Positions 25,943 through 35,165 are shown, numbered from the stretch's first letter. The stretch is 64,000 nucleotides of DNA from TMED27 sp963922705 (GCA_963922705.1 CAWUJS010000003.1:1-64000); one strand, 5' to 3'. The notes: generated from the sequence alone by a model not told the origin. Translations and numbers: made by a program.

Positions 25943-27475
25943 ATGCGAGATATTCTTCAAAAATCAAGCATCATCTCTGTTTTATGCTTTCTAAGCGGCT
26001 CTTTATGCGCTCTCGCTATGGCGCCTTATAATGTTTGGCCTGTGTTCATGATAGGATTCGGCGTTCTGTATTGGGCTATCGCATCCGCACATAATAAAAA
26101 GTCAGCTTTTTTGTATGGATGGCTTTGGGCATTTGGATATTTTATTTTCTCTCTCTACTGGATAGGCAATGCGTTACTCGTTGAAGGGAATCCCTATCAA
26201 TGGGCGTGGCCTTTTGCCGTTTGCGGCCTCCCTGCCATGCTCGCATTTTTTAATGCTTTTGCATGCCTGTTAAGCAAACGTTTTTTCGACTTAAAACAAT
26301 GGCATGGTTATGTTGCTTTTGTTTCAACCTTATCACTATTTGAATATCTGCGCGGGCATCTTTTTACAGGATTTCCCTGGAATCTCTATGGCTACACATG
26401 GGCTGATATGCCCATTGCTCTTATCGCCAGCTTTGAAAGTGTTTATTTTTTAACATTTATCACATTATTTTGGATGTGCATCCCCGGTTTTTGGATCGTT
26501 AGCAAGGGCACTCTATCAAAACGCGTGTTAAGCACGCTGATTCTTGTTAGCTTTTCAGGTAGTTTTTATTATACATCACAGCAGCTCGCAAACAGCGCTG
26601 ACATTGATTATCACGATGATGTAACGGTTAAAATCATTCAGCCGAACACGCCGCAACATGAAAAATGGCAGCGAGATAAAATGGACAAGCATTTTCAAAC
26701 GGCGCTTGATCTTTCAAAAGCAAATGACAATGAAAGCGGAAAAACGCTCATTTTATGGCCAGAAACGACTCTCAGCCCTGTTTTCTTGTCGGCGCCTTTT
26801 TACCGTCAACAAATCAACGATATGCTCAATGAGTATAGTGATGGTGCTATATTAATGACGGGGGCACTAAGATATGATGGTAAAAACTATTACAACTCAG
26901 TGATTAATTTTGATCAAAGCAATAGCATTACAAACATCTACAATAAATCACATTTAGTGCCTTTTGGTGAATATATTCCTTTTCAAGAATGGATACCTCT
27001 AAAGCCGGTTGTGCAATTTCAAGGCTTTGAAAAAGGCAAAGGTGTTCAAGATTTTCAGATTTTTGATACTTTAAAATACAGCGCACTTGTTTGTTACGAG
27101 ATTGTTTTTCCAAATAAAGTTATTTCAAAAAATAGCCAGGCTGATTTTATTATCAATGTCACAAATGATGCATGGTACGGAAACAGCCCCGGCCCACATC
27201 AACATCTTGTAAAAGCACGTTTTAGAGCCATTGAGGAAAGGCTTACTGTTTTAAGGGCTGCAAATACAGGCATTTCAGTAATAATTGATCCATACGGGCG
27301 TATATTTTGGAAAACAAAAACTTTTACACAAGATGTTTTACAATCAAAAATACCAAGAAAAAGACATTCCCGTAGCCCCTTAAATTTCTTTTCTTTCTTT
27401 TTATTTCCGTTACTGCCTATAAGTCTGATTATCATGGCAGTTAATAAAAAATGCCCTTTTGTGAGCAAAAATTGA
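25943..27475 (+). CDS. lnt: Apolipoprotein N-acyltransferase
   Basis: 510-aa inner-membrane enzyme that adds the third acyl chain to lipoproteins. The N-terminal ~215 residues hold about seven membrane helices. The nitrilase-like periplasmic domain then carries the catalytic Glu in ILWPETT, the Lys region around YNKSHLVPFGEY and the catalytic Cys in ALVCYEIVFP. A final helix is at the C-terminus. Length is normal. The gene is AT-richer than its neighbours by eye. Confidence 0.95.
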   Translation: MRDILQKSSIISVLCFLSGSLCALAMAPYNVWPVFMIGFGVLYWAIASAHNKKSAFLYGWLWAFGYFIFSLYWIGNALLVEGNPYQWAWPFAVCGLPAMLAFFNAFACLLSKRFFDLKQWHGYVAFVSTLSLFEYLRGHLFTGFPWNLYGYTWADMPIALIASFESVYFLTFITLFWMCIPGFWIVSKGTLSKRVLSTLILVSFSGSFYYTSQQLANSADIDYHDDVTVKIIQPNTPQHEKWQRDKMDKHFQTALDLSKANDNESGKTLILWPETTLSPVFLSAPFYRQQINDMLNEYSDGAILMTGALRYDGKNYYNSVINFDQSNSITNIYNKSHLVPFGEYIPFQEWIPLKPVVQFQGFEKGKGVQDFQIFDTLKYSALVCYEIVFPNKVISKNSQADFIINVTNDAWYGNSPGPHQHLVKARFRAIEERLTVLRAANTGISVIIDPYGRIFWKTKTFTQDVLQSKIPRKRHSRSPLNFFSFFLFPLLPISLIIMAVNKKCPFVSKN

Positions 27476-27489
27476 TTTATTTTGCTAAA

Positions 27490-27633
27490 ATATACTTTAG
27501 GATACTTGCATACCCTTGTAACCTTTTGTATTCAGGTAACTAAGACGCAAAAGATTGCTAGCTGGATTTGTCATTCGACACCTTTTGACAAAAAGTGCAA
27601 TTCAATTGCATATATTACGATTATATACTTTAG
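27490..27633 (+). promoter_or_regulatory. Leader of the XRE gene with repeated ATATACTTTAG
   Basis: The 11-base word ATATACTTTAG occurs at 27490-27500 and 27623-27633, flanking a candidate promoter with TTGACA at 27585-27590 and a weak -10 (CATATA, 27609-27614; spacer 18). The near-palindrome CACCTTTTGACAAAAAGTG overlaps the -35. These are candidate operator sites for the downstream regulator; this is inferred. Confidence 0.35.
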
Positions 27634-27662
27634 TTTACCCTAGAATTAGAAAAGTTACCAAA

Positions 27663-28094
27663 ATGACAAAAAGAAAAACCAAAGGAACACCTGATAAAGT
27701 TGATATTCATGTTGGACATCGTCTTAGGGTAAGGAGATCCCTTTTAGGGCTCAGTCAGGAAAAGCTTGCAGAGGCTGTTGGCTTAACATTTCAGCAAGTG
27801 CAAAAATATGAGCGCGGCATTAACCGCATCAGTGCAGGAAAGCTTTTCCAATTTAGCAAGGTTCTGGACATTCCTGTTGGCTATTTCTTCGACAAAGCTG
27901 GTGAAGACAACCAAGACGTAAATTATGGTCTTTCCGATAATACTCAAGAAGAGTTTTCAAGCAAAGATGACCACATGCAAAATAAAGAAACCATAGAATT
28001 GGTACGTTCCTATTATCTGATAAAAGATATTAAAAAACGAAAAGAAATACTGCGGTTTATCAAAGCTATGACTGAATCGCAATCAGATGCGTGA
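27663..28094 (+). CDS. XRE-family helix-turn-helix regulator
   Basis: 143 aa. The HTH_3 domain covers about residues 15-72: VGHRLRVRRSLLGLSQEKLA, then GLTFQQVQKYERGINRISAG and LFQFSKVLDIPVGYFFD. The C-terminal half is acidic, then helical. It lies between lnt and metK, a position where alphaproteobacteria commonly have such a regulator. The start at 27663 (MTKRKTKG) is preferred; an in-frame start at 27555 would add an unlikely hydrophobic tail. Its targets are unknown; autoregulation is possible. Confidence 0.9.
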   Translation: MTKRKTKGTPDKVDIHVGHRLRVRRSLLGLSQEKLAEAVGLTFQQVQKYERGINRISAGKLFQFSKVLDIPVGYFFDKAGEDNQDVNYGLSDNTQEEFSSKDDHMQNKETIELVRSYYLIKDIKKRKEILRFIKAMTESQSDA

Positions 28095-28106
28095 AGCCTC
28101 ATAAAA

Positions 28107-28141
28107 GCCTTTCCTCTTGAAAGGCCTGCTAACTCTGTTAT
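28107..28141 (+). promoter_or_regulatory. metK leader hairpin plus motif shared with the gap leader
   Basis: GCCTTTC (28107-28113) and GAAAGGC (28119-28125) form a perfect 7-bp hairpin. It is directly followed by CTGCTAACTCTGTTAT, a 16-base word identical to 1881-1896 in the gap leader, with AAGGC before it in both. No T-run follows, so it is probably a leader element rather than a terminator. I cannot match it to a known SAM riboswitch class. Confidence 0.4.
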
Positions 28142-28184
28142 CTTTTAAAACCTAATAAAAGAATCAAAACAGAAAAGAGTATTC

Positions 28185-29411
28185 ATGACACAGCCTTTAC
28201 TGCAAACAGAGCGCGATTTAGTTAAAGGATATAATAAAGACTTAAAAGATTATTTTTTCACTAGTGAGTCTGTTTCGGAAGGCCATCCTGACAAAATTTG
28301 TGATCGCATTTCCGATGCTGTCTGCGATTTATATCTGGCGGCTGATCCGCAAAGCCGCATAGCATGTGAAACACTTGTAACAACTGACAAGGTTATTTTG
28401 GCTGGTGAAACACGTGGACCTGAAAGCATTACTAAAGACGATATTGAGCGTGTTGCGCGTAATGCCATTAAGGCGATTGGCTATGAGCAAGAAGGGTTTC
28501 ATTGGAAAACGGCGGATGTAGAAGTTTTACTACACAAGCAATCTGTTGATATCGCGCAAGGTGTGGATGCAGGAACAGGAATCGACAAAGAGGAAGGTGC
28601 CGGCGATCAGGGGATCATGTTTGGATATGCCACTCGTGAGACTGAGCCTCTTATGCCTGCGGCTATTCATTATTCCCATGAGATATTGCGTACATTGGCA
28701 GAAGCGCGTCACAGCGGTAAAATTTCTGGCATTGGTCCGGATTCAAAATCACAGGTTACGCTTGAATATAAAGATGATAAGCCTGTGCGTGCGACATCTG
28801 TTGTTGTTTCGACACAACATGATGATGATTTAAGCCATGATGATGTACGCGCCATTGTTAGGCCGTTCATCGAAAATGCTTTGCCCGAAGGGTTTTTGCC
28901 GCCGGAAGATGAAATCTATGTCAACCCTACCGGGCGTTTTGTTATTGGCGGCCCTGTTAGTGATGCTGGATTAACGGGACGTAAAATTATTGTTGATACT
29001 TATGGCGGCGCAGCCCCCCATGGCGGCGGTGCTTTTTCGGGGAAAGATCCGACAAAGGTTGATCGCTCGGCTGCTTATGCGGCGCGTTATCTTGCCAAGA
29101 ATATTGTTGCTGCAGGATATGCGCAAGGCTGCACAATACAGCTTGCTTATGCGATTGGTGTTTCAAAGCCTTTAGGGTTGTACGTAAACACCCATGGAAC
29201 AGGAACCGCACCGGAAACGGAAATCATCAAGGCAATAAACAAGCTTGTTGACCTTTCACCGCGTGGTATTCGTGAACATCTGGATCTGCATAAACCCATT
29301 TATGAACGCACTGCGGCATATGGGCATTTTGGTCGTACCCCGGATGCTGACGGTGGTTTCTCATGGGAGAAAACTGACCTCGTTGAAAAATTGCAGGACA
29401 TCATTGGATAA
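28185..29411 (+). CDS. metK: S-adenosylmethionine synthetase
   Basis: Makes SAM from methionine and ATP. The 408-aa product carries the family signatures SESVSEGHPDKICDRISDAV near the N-terminus, GAGDQGIMFGYA and the phosphate-loop GGGAFSGKDPTKVDRS. The first 20 residues before FTSESVSEGH are an extension also common in alphaproteobacteria. The gene overlaps the start of trmB by 8 bases. Confidence 0.98.
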   Translation: MTQPLLQTERDLVKGYNKDLKDYFFTSESVSEGHPDKICDRISDAVCDLYLAADPQSRIACETLVTTDKVILAGETRGPESITKDDIERVARNAIKAIGYEQEGFHWKTADVEVLLHKQSVDIAQGVDAGTGIDKEEGAGDQGIMFGYATRETEPLMPAAIHYSHEILRTLAEARHSGKISGIGPDSKSQVTLEYKDDKPVRATSVVVSTQHDDDLSHDDVRAIVRPFIENALPEGFLPPEDEIYVNPTGRFVIGGPVSDAGLTGRKIIVDTYGGAAPHGGGAFSGKDPTKVDRSAAYAARYLAKNIVAAGYAQGCTIQLAYAIGVSKPLGLYVNTHGTGTAPETEIIKAINKLVDLSPRGIREHLDLHKPIYERTAAYGHFGRTPDADGGFSWEKTDLVEKLQDIIG

Positions 29412-30180
29412 TCTTCCACAAAAACGCGTTTACGGCAGGCGCCAAGGCCGCCCGCTCAATGCTTCTCGGCAAGAGGCTATTGAGCGTCTTTTGCCGCTTG
29501 TTTCTATTGATATGGAGATTTTGACTGAAAAAGGTGATTTAACGCCTTCCTCCCTCTTTGACGTTCAATTCAGAGAATGCTGGTTTGAAATTGGCTTTGG
29601 CGCGGGTGAGCATTTATCAGCCCTGATGCGCAGACATCCGGATATTGCATGGATAGGCGCGGAACCTTATATCAACGGGATGTCCTCCTTTTTGAAGGAT
29701 ATATCCCCTCTTTTGTGTCATTCCGGCGAAAGCCGAAATCCGAAAGATAAGCAAACAGATCCCGCTTTTCAGCAGGTTGCTATTGCAAGCAAAGATACTA
29801 TCAATGTGCGCGTTCTCATGGACGATGCGATGATGGTGGCGCATTCGTTAACGGACAATAGTCTTGATGGCATTTATGTCCTAAACCCCGATCCATGGCA
29901 CAAAACCCGTCATCATAAGCGCCGGATTATCCGCCAGGACAATCTGGATTGTTTTGCACGCATTCTGAAACAGGGCGGGCAATTGATTATGAGCACGGAT
30001 GTCCCTGATCTTGCCGATTGGATGGTCACGCAAGCCACCATGCATGATGCGTTTGAATGGGATGCTCTATCCGCAAATGACTGGCGCACCCCGCCGCAAG
30101 GCTGGGTGCATACCGCCTATGAAGGCAAACGCGCCAAAAACGGTGAGGAAATGGTTTATTTGTTTTTCCAAAGGAAATAG
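29404..30180 (+). CDS. trmB: tRNA (guanine-N7)-methyltransferase, with in-frame repeat insertion
   Basis: Methylates G46 of tRNA using SAM. 258 aa from a TTG start at 29404 that overlaps the metK stop; AGGA lies six bases upstream and the resulting MDNLPQKRVYGRRQGRPLN opening matches the family. SAM motif I is FEIGFGAGEHL and the TrmB signature is NPDPWHKTRHHKRRI. Residues about 105-124, starting CHSGESRNP, are encoded by a palindromic repeat and have no counterpart in other TrmB proteins. The insertion falls between the motif I region and the MDDAMM strand, away from the signature motifs, so the enzyme may still work. Confidence 0.93.
   Translation: MDNLPQKRVYGRRQGRPLNASRQEAIERLLPLVSIDMEILTEKGDLTPSSLFDVQFRECWFEIGFGAGEHLSALMRRHPDIAWIGAEPYINGMSSFLKDISPLLCHSGESRNPKDKQTDPAFQQVAIASKDTINVRVLMDDAMMVAHSLTDNSLDGIYVLNPDPWHKTRHHKRRIIRQDNLDCFARILKQGGQLIMSTDVPDLADWMVTQATMHDAFEWDALSANDWRTPPQGWVHTAYEGKRAKNGEEMVYLFFQRK
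29717..29775 (+). repeat. Palindromic repeat inside trmB (copy C, GTCATTCCGGCG type)
   Basis: Begins GTCATTCCGGCGAAAGCCG and continues to GATCCCGCTTTTCAGCAG, the same word pattern as the intergenic copy at 48862. It is read in frame as CHSGESRNP and onward. The 3' half is decayed. Confidence 0.78.
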
Positions 30181-30238
30181 CTTGCCAAAAGCGCATAGAA
30201 GCAGTATACGTATATGCAACATCTCAGATTATAATGAG

Positions 30239-30265
30239 GGTGGGTCATAAGGACCCGCCTTTTTT
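30239..30265 (+). terminator. Intrinsic terminator after trmB
   Basis: GGTGGGTC pairs with GACCCGCC across a five-base loop and is followed by TTTTTT. It ends the metK-trmB unit before the rimP operon. Confidence 0.87.
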
Positions 30266-30286
30266 ATTGGGGTGAAATAAAACAGC

Positions 30287-30357
30287 GTCATCCCGAACGC
30301 GCAAGCGCAGGGATCTCATGATTATCAGAGAGATTCCTCGTATACACTCGGAATGAC
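30287..30357. repeat. Dispersed palindromic repeat, GTCATCCCGAAC type (copy D)
   Basis: Begins GTCATCCCGAACGC and ends CTCGGAATGAC, with internal GGATCTCATG/AGAGATTCC-like arms. It lies just upstream of rimP and ends 18 bases before its start. Confidence 0.8.
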
Positions 30358-30375
30358 GTATCAAAGAGGATATAA

Positions 30376-30873
30376 ATGCGCTTAACACCGCTAGAGAAAA
30401 AAATCGCTGATATTACCAATCCTGTGATTGAGGATTTGGGTTTCACGCCGTTTTGCGTCAAACAAACAAGCGATGCCGGACAGCAAATTTTACAAATCAT
30501 GGCAGAAGACCCGGCGACCAAACGGCTTGGCGTTGATGATTGTGCGAAAATCAGCAAGGCGGTTTCTGCTATTTTGGATGTAGAAGACCCGATTGACGGA
30601 AAATATCGCCTTGAGGTTAGTTCTCCCGGAATTGATCGTATGTTGATCGCACCGGAACATTATAAGGACTATGCAGGCTTTGAGGCTAAAATTGAGAGTG
30701 ACACTCCAGCCGAAAATGGACAGCGGAAATTTCGTGGTCGTATTGCCGGAATAGACAATGAGATTGTCACGCTCAACACAGATCAGGGGGAAGCGGAAAT
30801 TCCGTTTTCCACTATTGTTAAAGCAAAGCTTGTTTTAACGGATGAATTGATTAATGCTACTGCAAATTTATAG
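30376..30873 (+). CDS. rimP: Ribosome maturation factor RimP
   Basis: 165-aa factor needed for maturation of the 30S subunit. The N-terminal domain holds the characteristic YRLEVSSPGIDRML motif (about residues 76-89) and the C-terminal SH3-like domain follows (about 100-160). It opens the rimP-nusA-infB-rbfA-truB-rpsO cluster; nusA starts 15 bases downstream with a strong AGGAGA ribosome binding site. Confidence 0.95.
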   Translation: MRLTPLEKKIADITNPVIEDLGFTPFCVKQTSDAGQQILQIMAEDPATKRLGVDDCAKISKAVSAILDVEDPIDGKYRLEVSSPGIDRMLIAPEHYKDYAGFEAKIESDTPAENGQRKFRGRIAGIDNEIVTLNTDQGEAEIPFSTIVKAKLVLTDELINATANL

Positions 30874-30888
30874 GAGAAAGAAGTAGAT

Positions 30889-32457
30889 ATGGAACTCGTT
30901 CAAGTTGCAGACACAGTGGCCCGCGAAAAGGGCATTGACCGCGAGATTGTTTTAGAAGCAATGGAAGAGGCTATTCAAAAGGCCGGGCGCTCTAAATATG
31001 GGCATGATCATGATATTCGTGCGCATATCAACCGCGAAAACGGCGATATTGAGCTGAAACGTTATCGCGAAATTGTTGAAGAGGATGCGGAAATTGAGAA
31101 TGAGCTTGTTCAGCTTACCCCTTCTCAAGCTAAACGCATTAAGCCGGATGCGAAACCGGGCGATGTAATTATTGATGAATTGCCGCCGCTTGATTTCGGG
31201 CGTATTGCCGCGCAAACCGCCAAACAGGTTATTATGCAGAAAGTGCGCGAGGCCGAGCGTGCGCGTCAGTATCAGGAATTTAAAGACCGCGTTGGTGAGA
31301 TCATTAATGGTGTGGTTAAGCGCGTTGAATATGGCAATGCGACAATCGATATTCAAGGGCGTGCCGAAGCTGTGCTGCGCCGTGATGAGGCCTTGCCGCG
31401 TGAGCATCTTAAAAACGGAGATCGCGTGCGTGCGATTATTTATGAAGTCCGCGAGGAAATGCGCGGCCCGCAGATATTCCTGTCGCGCACACATCCGGAA
31501 TTTATGGCAAAGCTCTTCACGCAAGAAGTGCCCGAAATTTATGACGGTATGATTGAGATTAAAGCGGTTGCCCGTGATCCGGGAAGCCGTGCCAAAATCT
31601 CCGTTCAATCCCGCGAAGGGTCCATTGATCCTGTCGGGGCTTGTGTCGGGATGCGTGGTTCTCGCGTTCAGGCGGTTGTGAATGAGCTTGGCGGTGAGAA
31701 GATTGACATCATTCCATGGACTGATGATTTAGCGACGTTCACGGTGAATGCGCTGCAACCCGCAGAAGTGGCGAAAGTTGTTCTTGATGAAGAAACAAGC
31801 CGCATGGATGTGGTTGTACCGGATGAGCAGCTCTCTCTTGCGATTGGTCGCCGTGGTCAGAATGTCCGCCTAGCTTCCATGCTTACGGGTTGGGATATCG
31901 ACATTATGACCGAAGCGGAAGAATCAGAACGTCGTGCGGAAGAGTTTAAAACACGTTCAACCTTGTTTATTGAAGCGCTCGATGTTGATGAAGTGATTGC
32001 GCATCTTTTGGTTGCAGAAGGCTTTATCCGCGTTGAAGAAATCGCAGAAACCCATGTCGAAGAATTAACCGAGATTGAAGGCTTTGAAGAGGAGATCGCA
32101 CAAGAGCTTCAAAACCGTGCCATTGCTTATCTTGAAGCAAAGCAAAAAGAACTGGCAGAAAAACAAGCTGAGCTTGGCCTCGCAGAAGATCTCATTTCTT
32201 TTGAGGGTTTAACACCTGCGCAAATCCTTAAAGTTGGCGAAAAAGAGATTAAATCTCTTGAAGATCTTGCTGATTTGGCAGGCGATGAGCTGGTTGAATA
32301 TCTTGGCGAGGGTGAGCTCACAGAAAAAGAAGCCAATAATGTTGTTATGGCTGCACGCGAGCAGCTCGGCTGGTTTGCTGAAGCTGAAACGAGCGAAGAT
32401 GGCACAACAAACACAGAAGAGCCGGCAGGTGATGAGCCTAAGGCTGTCGCAAGTTAA
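30889..32457 (+). CDS. nusA: Transcription termination/antitermination factor NusA
   Basis: 522 aa. N-terminal RNA polymerase-binding domain (about 1-125), S1 domain (about 135-200, with GEIINGVVKRVEYGNATIDI), two KH domains (about 230-345, with ACVGMRGSRVQAV and LAIGRRGQNVRLAS), and two helix-hairpin-helix acidic repeats at the C-terminus (about 365-500). It ends in an acidic tail. Family length is normal for alphaproteobacteria. ylxR, which commonly follows nusA, is missing. Confidence 0.97.
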   Translation: MELVQVADTVAREKGIDREIVLEAMEEAIQKAGRSKYGHDHDIRAHINRENGDIELKRYREIVEEDAEIENELVQLTPSQAKRIKPDAKPGDVIIDELPPLDFGRIAAQTAKQVIMQKVREAERARQYQEFKDRVGEIINGVVKRVEYGNATIDIQGRAEAVLRRDEALPREHLKNGDRVRAIIYEVREEMRGPQIFLSRTHPEFMAKLFTQEVPEIYDGMIEIKAVARDPGSRAKISVQSREGSIDPVGACVGMRGSRVQAVVNELGGEKIDIIPWTDDLATFTVNALQPAEVAKVVLDEETSRMDVVVPDEQLSLAIGRRGQNVRLASMLTGWDIDIMTEAEESERRAEEFKTRSTLFIEALDVDEVIAHLLVAEGFIRVEEIAETHVEELTEIEGFEEEIAQELQNRAIAYLEAKQKELAEKQAELGLAEDLISFEGLTPAQILKVGEKEIKSLEDLADLAGDELVEYLGEGELTEKEANNVVMAAREQLGWFAEAETSEDGTTNTEEPAGDEPKAVAS

Positions 32458-32518
32458 CAATGTTTAGGGAGCAAATACCATTACGGATTGGACAATTGTT
32501 CAGATTTTAAAGCTTGGT

Positions 32519-32620
32519 GCGCGTGAATGTTTTTCATGCGCTGCTCCTCTATTGCCGTTAGCGGTACTTCTTAAAACCTTTATTTTCAACAAAAATTTTG
32601 CACCCGCGCCCTTGCGGGTG
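32519..32620 (+). promoter_or_regulatory. infB leader with two hairpins
   Basis: In the 200-base nusA-infB spacer, GCGCGTGAA (32519-32527) pairs with TTCATGCGC (32533-32541) and CACCCGC (32601-32607) pairs with GCGGGTG (32614-32620). Neither is followed by a T-run. No protein gene is visible in the spacer. The structures may control infB expression or RNA processing; this is inferred. Confidence 0.45.
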
Positions 32621-32657
32621 TATAACCTTCTTTCTTGAAGAGGATTGGCAACACAGT

Positions 32658-35159
32658 ATGAGTGATACAACGACAGATAAAAAAGAAACGTCAAAGGACA
32701 GTAAAAGCGGCAAAAAGACGCTTAGCCTTGGCGGGACACTTAGCCTAAAAGGCGGAACTACAAACCGCCCTACCCCTTCGCCTGGCACTGTTGCGGTGGA
32801 AGTACGCAACCGAAAGCGCGGTGCATCTAGTGCTTCTAAGGCAGCAAGCGAACAGCCCAAGGAGGACTTGACGCTAACAAATCAAGAGCGTGAGGCGCGT
32901 GCACGTGCTTTGCAACAAGCCATGTCAGAGGATGCGCCAAAGAAAACATCCTTGCCAAAGCGCCGCACAACCATTGATGATGTCAAAAAAGAGGAAGCGG
33001 CAAATCGCCAGGGTTCCTTGAGTGCACGGGAAAAAGAGCTTGAAGAACTTAATAAGATTGAAGAGGAAGAGCGCAAGAAAGCTGAGGCTACGCAAATGAG
33101 CGCTCCACCCGTTCAGGATTCTCCAACTGAGCAGCAACGCCGCCGTAATTTCAGCACGCCTGATGCTGAGCCGGTTAGCTACAGGGACAGGATGAAAAAG
33201 GCTGCTCCAAAATCTCCACCACGAAAACTGGAAGACAGGCGTGGTGGACGCATGACGGTGACGCAGGCGTTGAACCGTGATTATGATCGTGATCGCGGCA
33301 TGTCTCTTGCGGCACAAAAACGTGCACGTGAAAAAGCGCGTTTAGCCGCGCAAGGGCCAAAAGAACCTGCGCAAAAAGTGTTCCGTGAAGTGACTGTTCC
33401 TGAAACGATCACCGTTGCTGAACTGGCTAACCGTATGACTGAGCCCACTAATGATGTGATCAAGGCGCTTATGAAGATGGGTGTCATGGCGACAAGTTCA
33501 GAGAGCATTGATGCGGACACAGCCGAGCTTATCATTGAGGAATTTGGACACACCATTAAACGCGTTACAGAAGGTGATGTCGAGATCGGCCTTGATGGCG
33601 AAGAAGATAAAGAAGAAGACCTGATCAAACGCCCAGCTGTTGTGACAATTATGGGACATGTGGATCATGGTAAGACATCACTTTTGGATGCTTTGCGTAA
33701 AACGGATGTTGTATCCGGTGAGGCCGGCGGTATTACACAGCATATCGGCGCTTATCAGGTTAACACCAATGACGGCATTGAAGGCAATACAATCACCTTC
33801 CTTGATACACCGGGTCACGCAGCCTTTACAGAGATGCGCGCACGCGGTGCCAATGCAACGGATATTGTTATTATTGTTGTTTCTGCAACTGATAGCGTTA
33901 TGCCACAAACAATTGAAGCGATTAACCACGCCAAGGCCGCAGAAGTGCCAATTATTATTGCTGTTAACAAGATTGACCTGCCTGATGCAGACCCTATGAA
34001 GGTGAAAACTGAGCTGCTTCAATATGAAGTGATCGTTGAGGAGCTTTCCGGCGATGTGCAATGTGTTGAAATTTCAGCCAAGCAAGGTACGAATTTAGAT
34101 AAGTTGGAAGAGGCGATTTTAATCCAGGCTGAGCTGCTTGAGTTAAAAGCCAATCCAAACCGTCAGGCTTCCGGTGTTATCATTGAATCGAAGCTAGAGA
34201 AAGGGCGCGGTTCTGTTTCTACCGTTCTTATTCAAAACGGAACCTTGCGTATTGGGCATATTTTTGTCGCTGGTAAGGAGTTCGGAAAAGTACGTGCTTT
34301 GATTAACGATCAAGGTAAAAATGTCAAAGAAGCTGTTCCTGGTCAACCTGTTGAAATTCTGGGCATTAATGGCTCTCCGAAAGCTGGCGATCCGCTCAAT
34401 GTTGTTTCGGATGAAGCTAAGGCTCGTGAAGTCGCAGAATACAGGGAGCGCCGCGAAAAAGAGGCAGCAGCAGCAAAAGCTGTTAAAGGCCGCGTAACAA
34501 TGGATGATATCCTGATGCAGCGCGAATTTGGCGAAGATAAATCATTGGCCGTTATCATTAAAGGCGATGTACATGGCTCAGTAGAGGCAATTTCAAGTTC
34601 TCTGGATAAAATGGTTGAAGAGAATGAGGGAATTGCGGTTAAAATCTTGCATAGCGCCGTTGGCGGCATTACTGAATCCGATGTCACCCTTGCCGCAACG
34701 ACAGGCGCGCTAATTATTGGCTTTAATGTACGTGCCAATTCACAAGCGCAAGCTTTGGTCAACAGGGATGGTGTTGATGTGCGTTATTACAACATTATTT
34801 ACGATGTGATTGATGATGCGAAAGCCATTCTCGGCGGGATGCTTGATCCGATTGAACGCGAAGAATATCTTGGGCAGGCGAAAATACTTGAAGTCTTTAA
34901 CATCACAAAAGTCGGTAAAGTTGCAGGTTGTGAAGTTGTCCTTGGCATGGTCAAACGCGGTGCGCGTGTCCGTCTTTTGCGTGACGATGTTGTTATTCAT
35001 GAAGGTACTCTTAAGACCCTTCAACGCTTCAAAGATGAAGTTGAAGAGGTCAAGGAAGGTACAGAATGCGGTATGGCGTTTGAGAAATATGAAGATATTC
35101 GCAAAGGGGATATCATCGAATGTTATGACGTCATTGAGGAAGCGCGTACGGTTGCTTAG
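32658..35159 (+). CDS. infB: Translation initiation factor IF-2
   Basis: 833-aa GTPase that brings initiator tRNA to the ribosome. A basic, low-complexity N-terminal region (about 1-255) with LSLGGTLSLKGG leads into the IF2 N-domain (TITVAELANRMTE). The G domain follows: G1 GHVDHGKTSLLDAL, G3 DTPGHAAF, G4 NKIDL. Then come domains II-IV to the C-terminus (GTECGMAFEKYEDIRKGD). The start at 32658 (MSDTTTDKK) is preferred over an in-frame ATG at 32598, which lies in a hairpin. Confidence 0.97.
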   Translation: MSDTTTDKKETSKDSKSGKKTLSLGGTLSLKGGTTNRPTPSPGTVAVEVRNRKRGASSASKAASEQPKEDLTLTNQEREARARALQQAMSEDAPKKTSLPKRRTTIDDVKKEEAANRQGSLSAREKELEELNKIEEEERKKAEATQMSAPPVQDSPTEQQRRRNFSTPDAEPVSYRDRMKKAAPKSPPRKLEDRRGGRMTVTQALNRDYDRDRGMSLAAQKRAREKARLAAQGPKEPAQKVFREVTVPETITVAELANRMTEPTNDVIKALMKMGVMATSSESIDADTAELIIEEFGHTIKRVTEGDVEIGLDGEEDKEEDLIKRPAVVTIMGHVDHGKTSLLDALRKTDVVSGEAGGITQHIGAYQVNTNDGIEGNTITFLDTPGHAAFTEMRARGANATDIVIIVVSATDSVMPQTIEAINHAKAAEVPIIIAVNKIDLPDADPMKVKTELLQYEVIVEELSGDVQCVEISAKQGTNLDKLEEAILIQAELLELKANPNRQASGVIIESKLEKGRGSVSTVLIQNGTLRIGHIFVAGKEFGKVRALINDQGKNVKEAVPGQPVEILGINGSPKAGDPLNVVSDEAKAREVAEYRERREKEAAAAKAVKGRVTMDDILMQREFGEDKSLAVIIKGDVHGSVEAISSSLDKMVEENEGIAVKILHSAVGGITESDVTLAATTGALIIGFNVRANSQAQALVNRDGVDVRYYNIIYDVIDDAKAILGGMLDPIEREEYLGQAKILEVFNITKVGKVAGCEVVLGMVKRGARVRLLRDDVVIHEGTLKTLQRFKDEVEEVKEGTECGMAFEKYEDIRKGDIIECYDVIEEARTVA

Positions 35160-35165
35160 AGTATA

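Noticed and set aside
28107..28184. A known SAM riboswitch in the metK leader
   Set aside because: The hairpin and following bases do not match the SAM-II, SAM/SAH or SAM-I patterns I can recall; reported only as a leader hairpin.
30952..31608. A 218-aa antisense open frame within nusA
   Set aside because: It is a shadow of the conserved nusA frame; no ribosome site, and composition follows the reverse complement of NusA codons.
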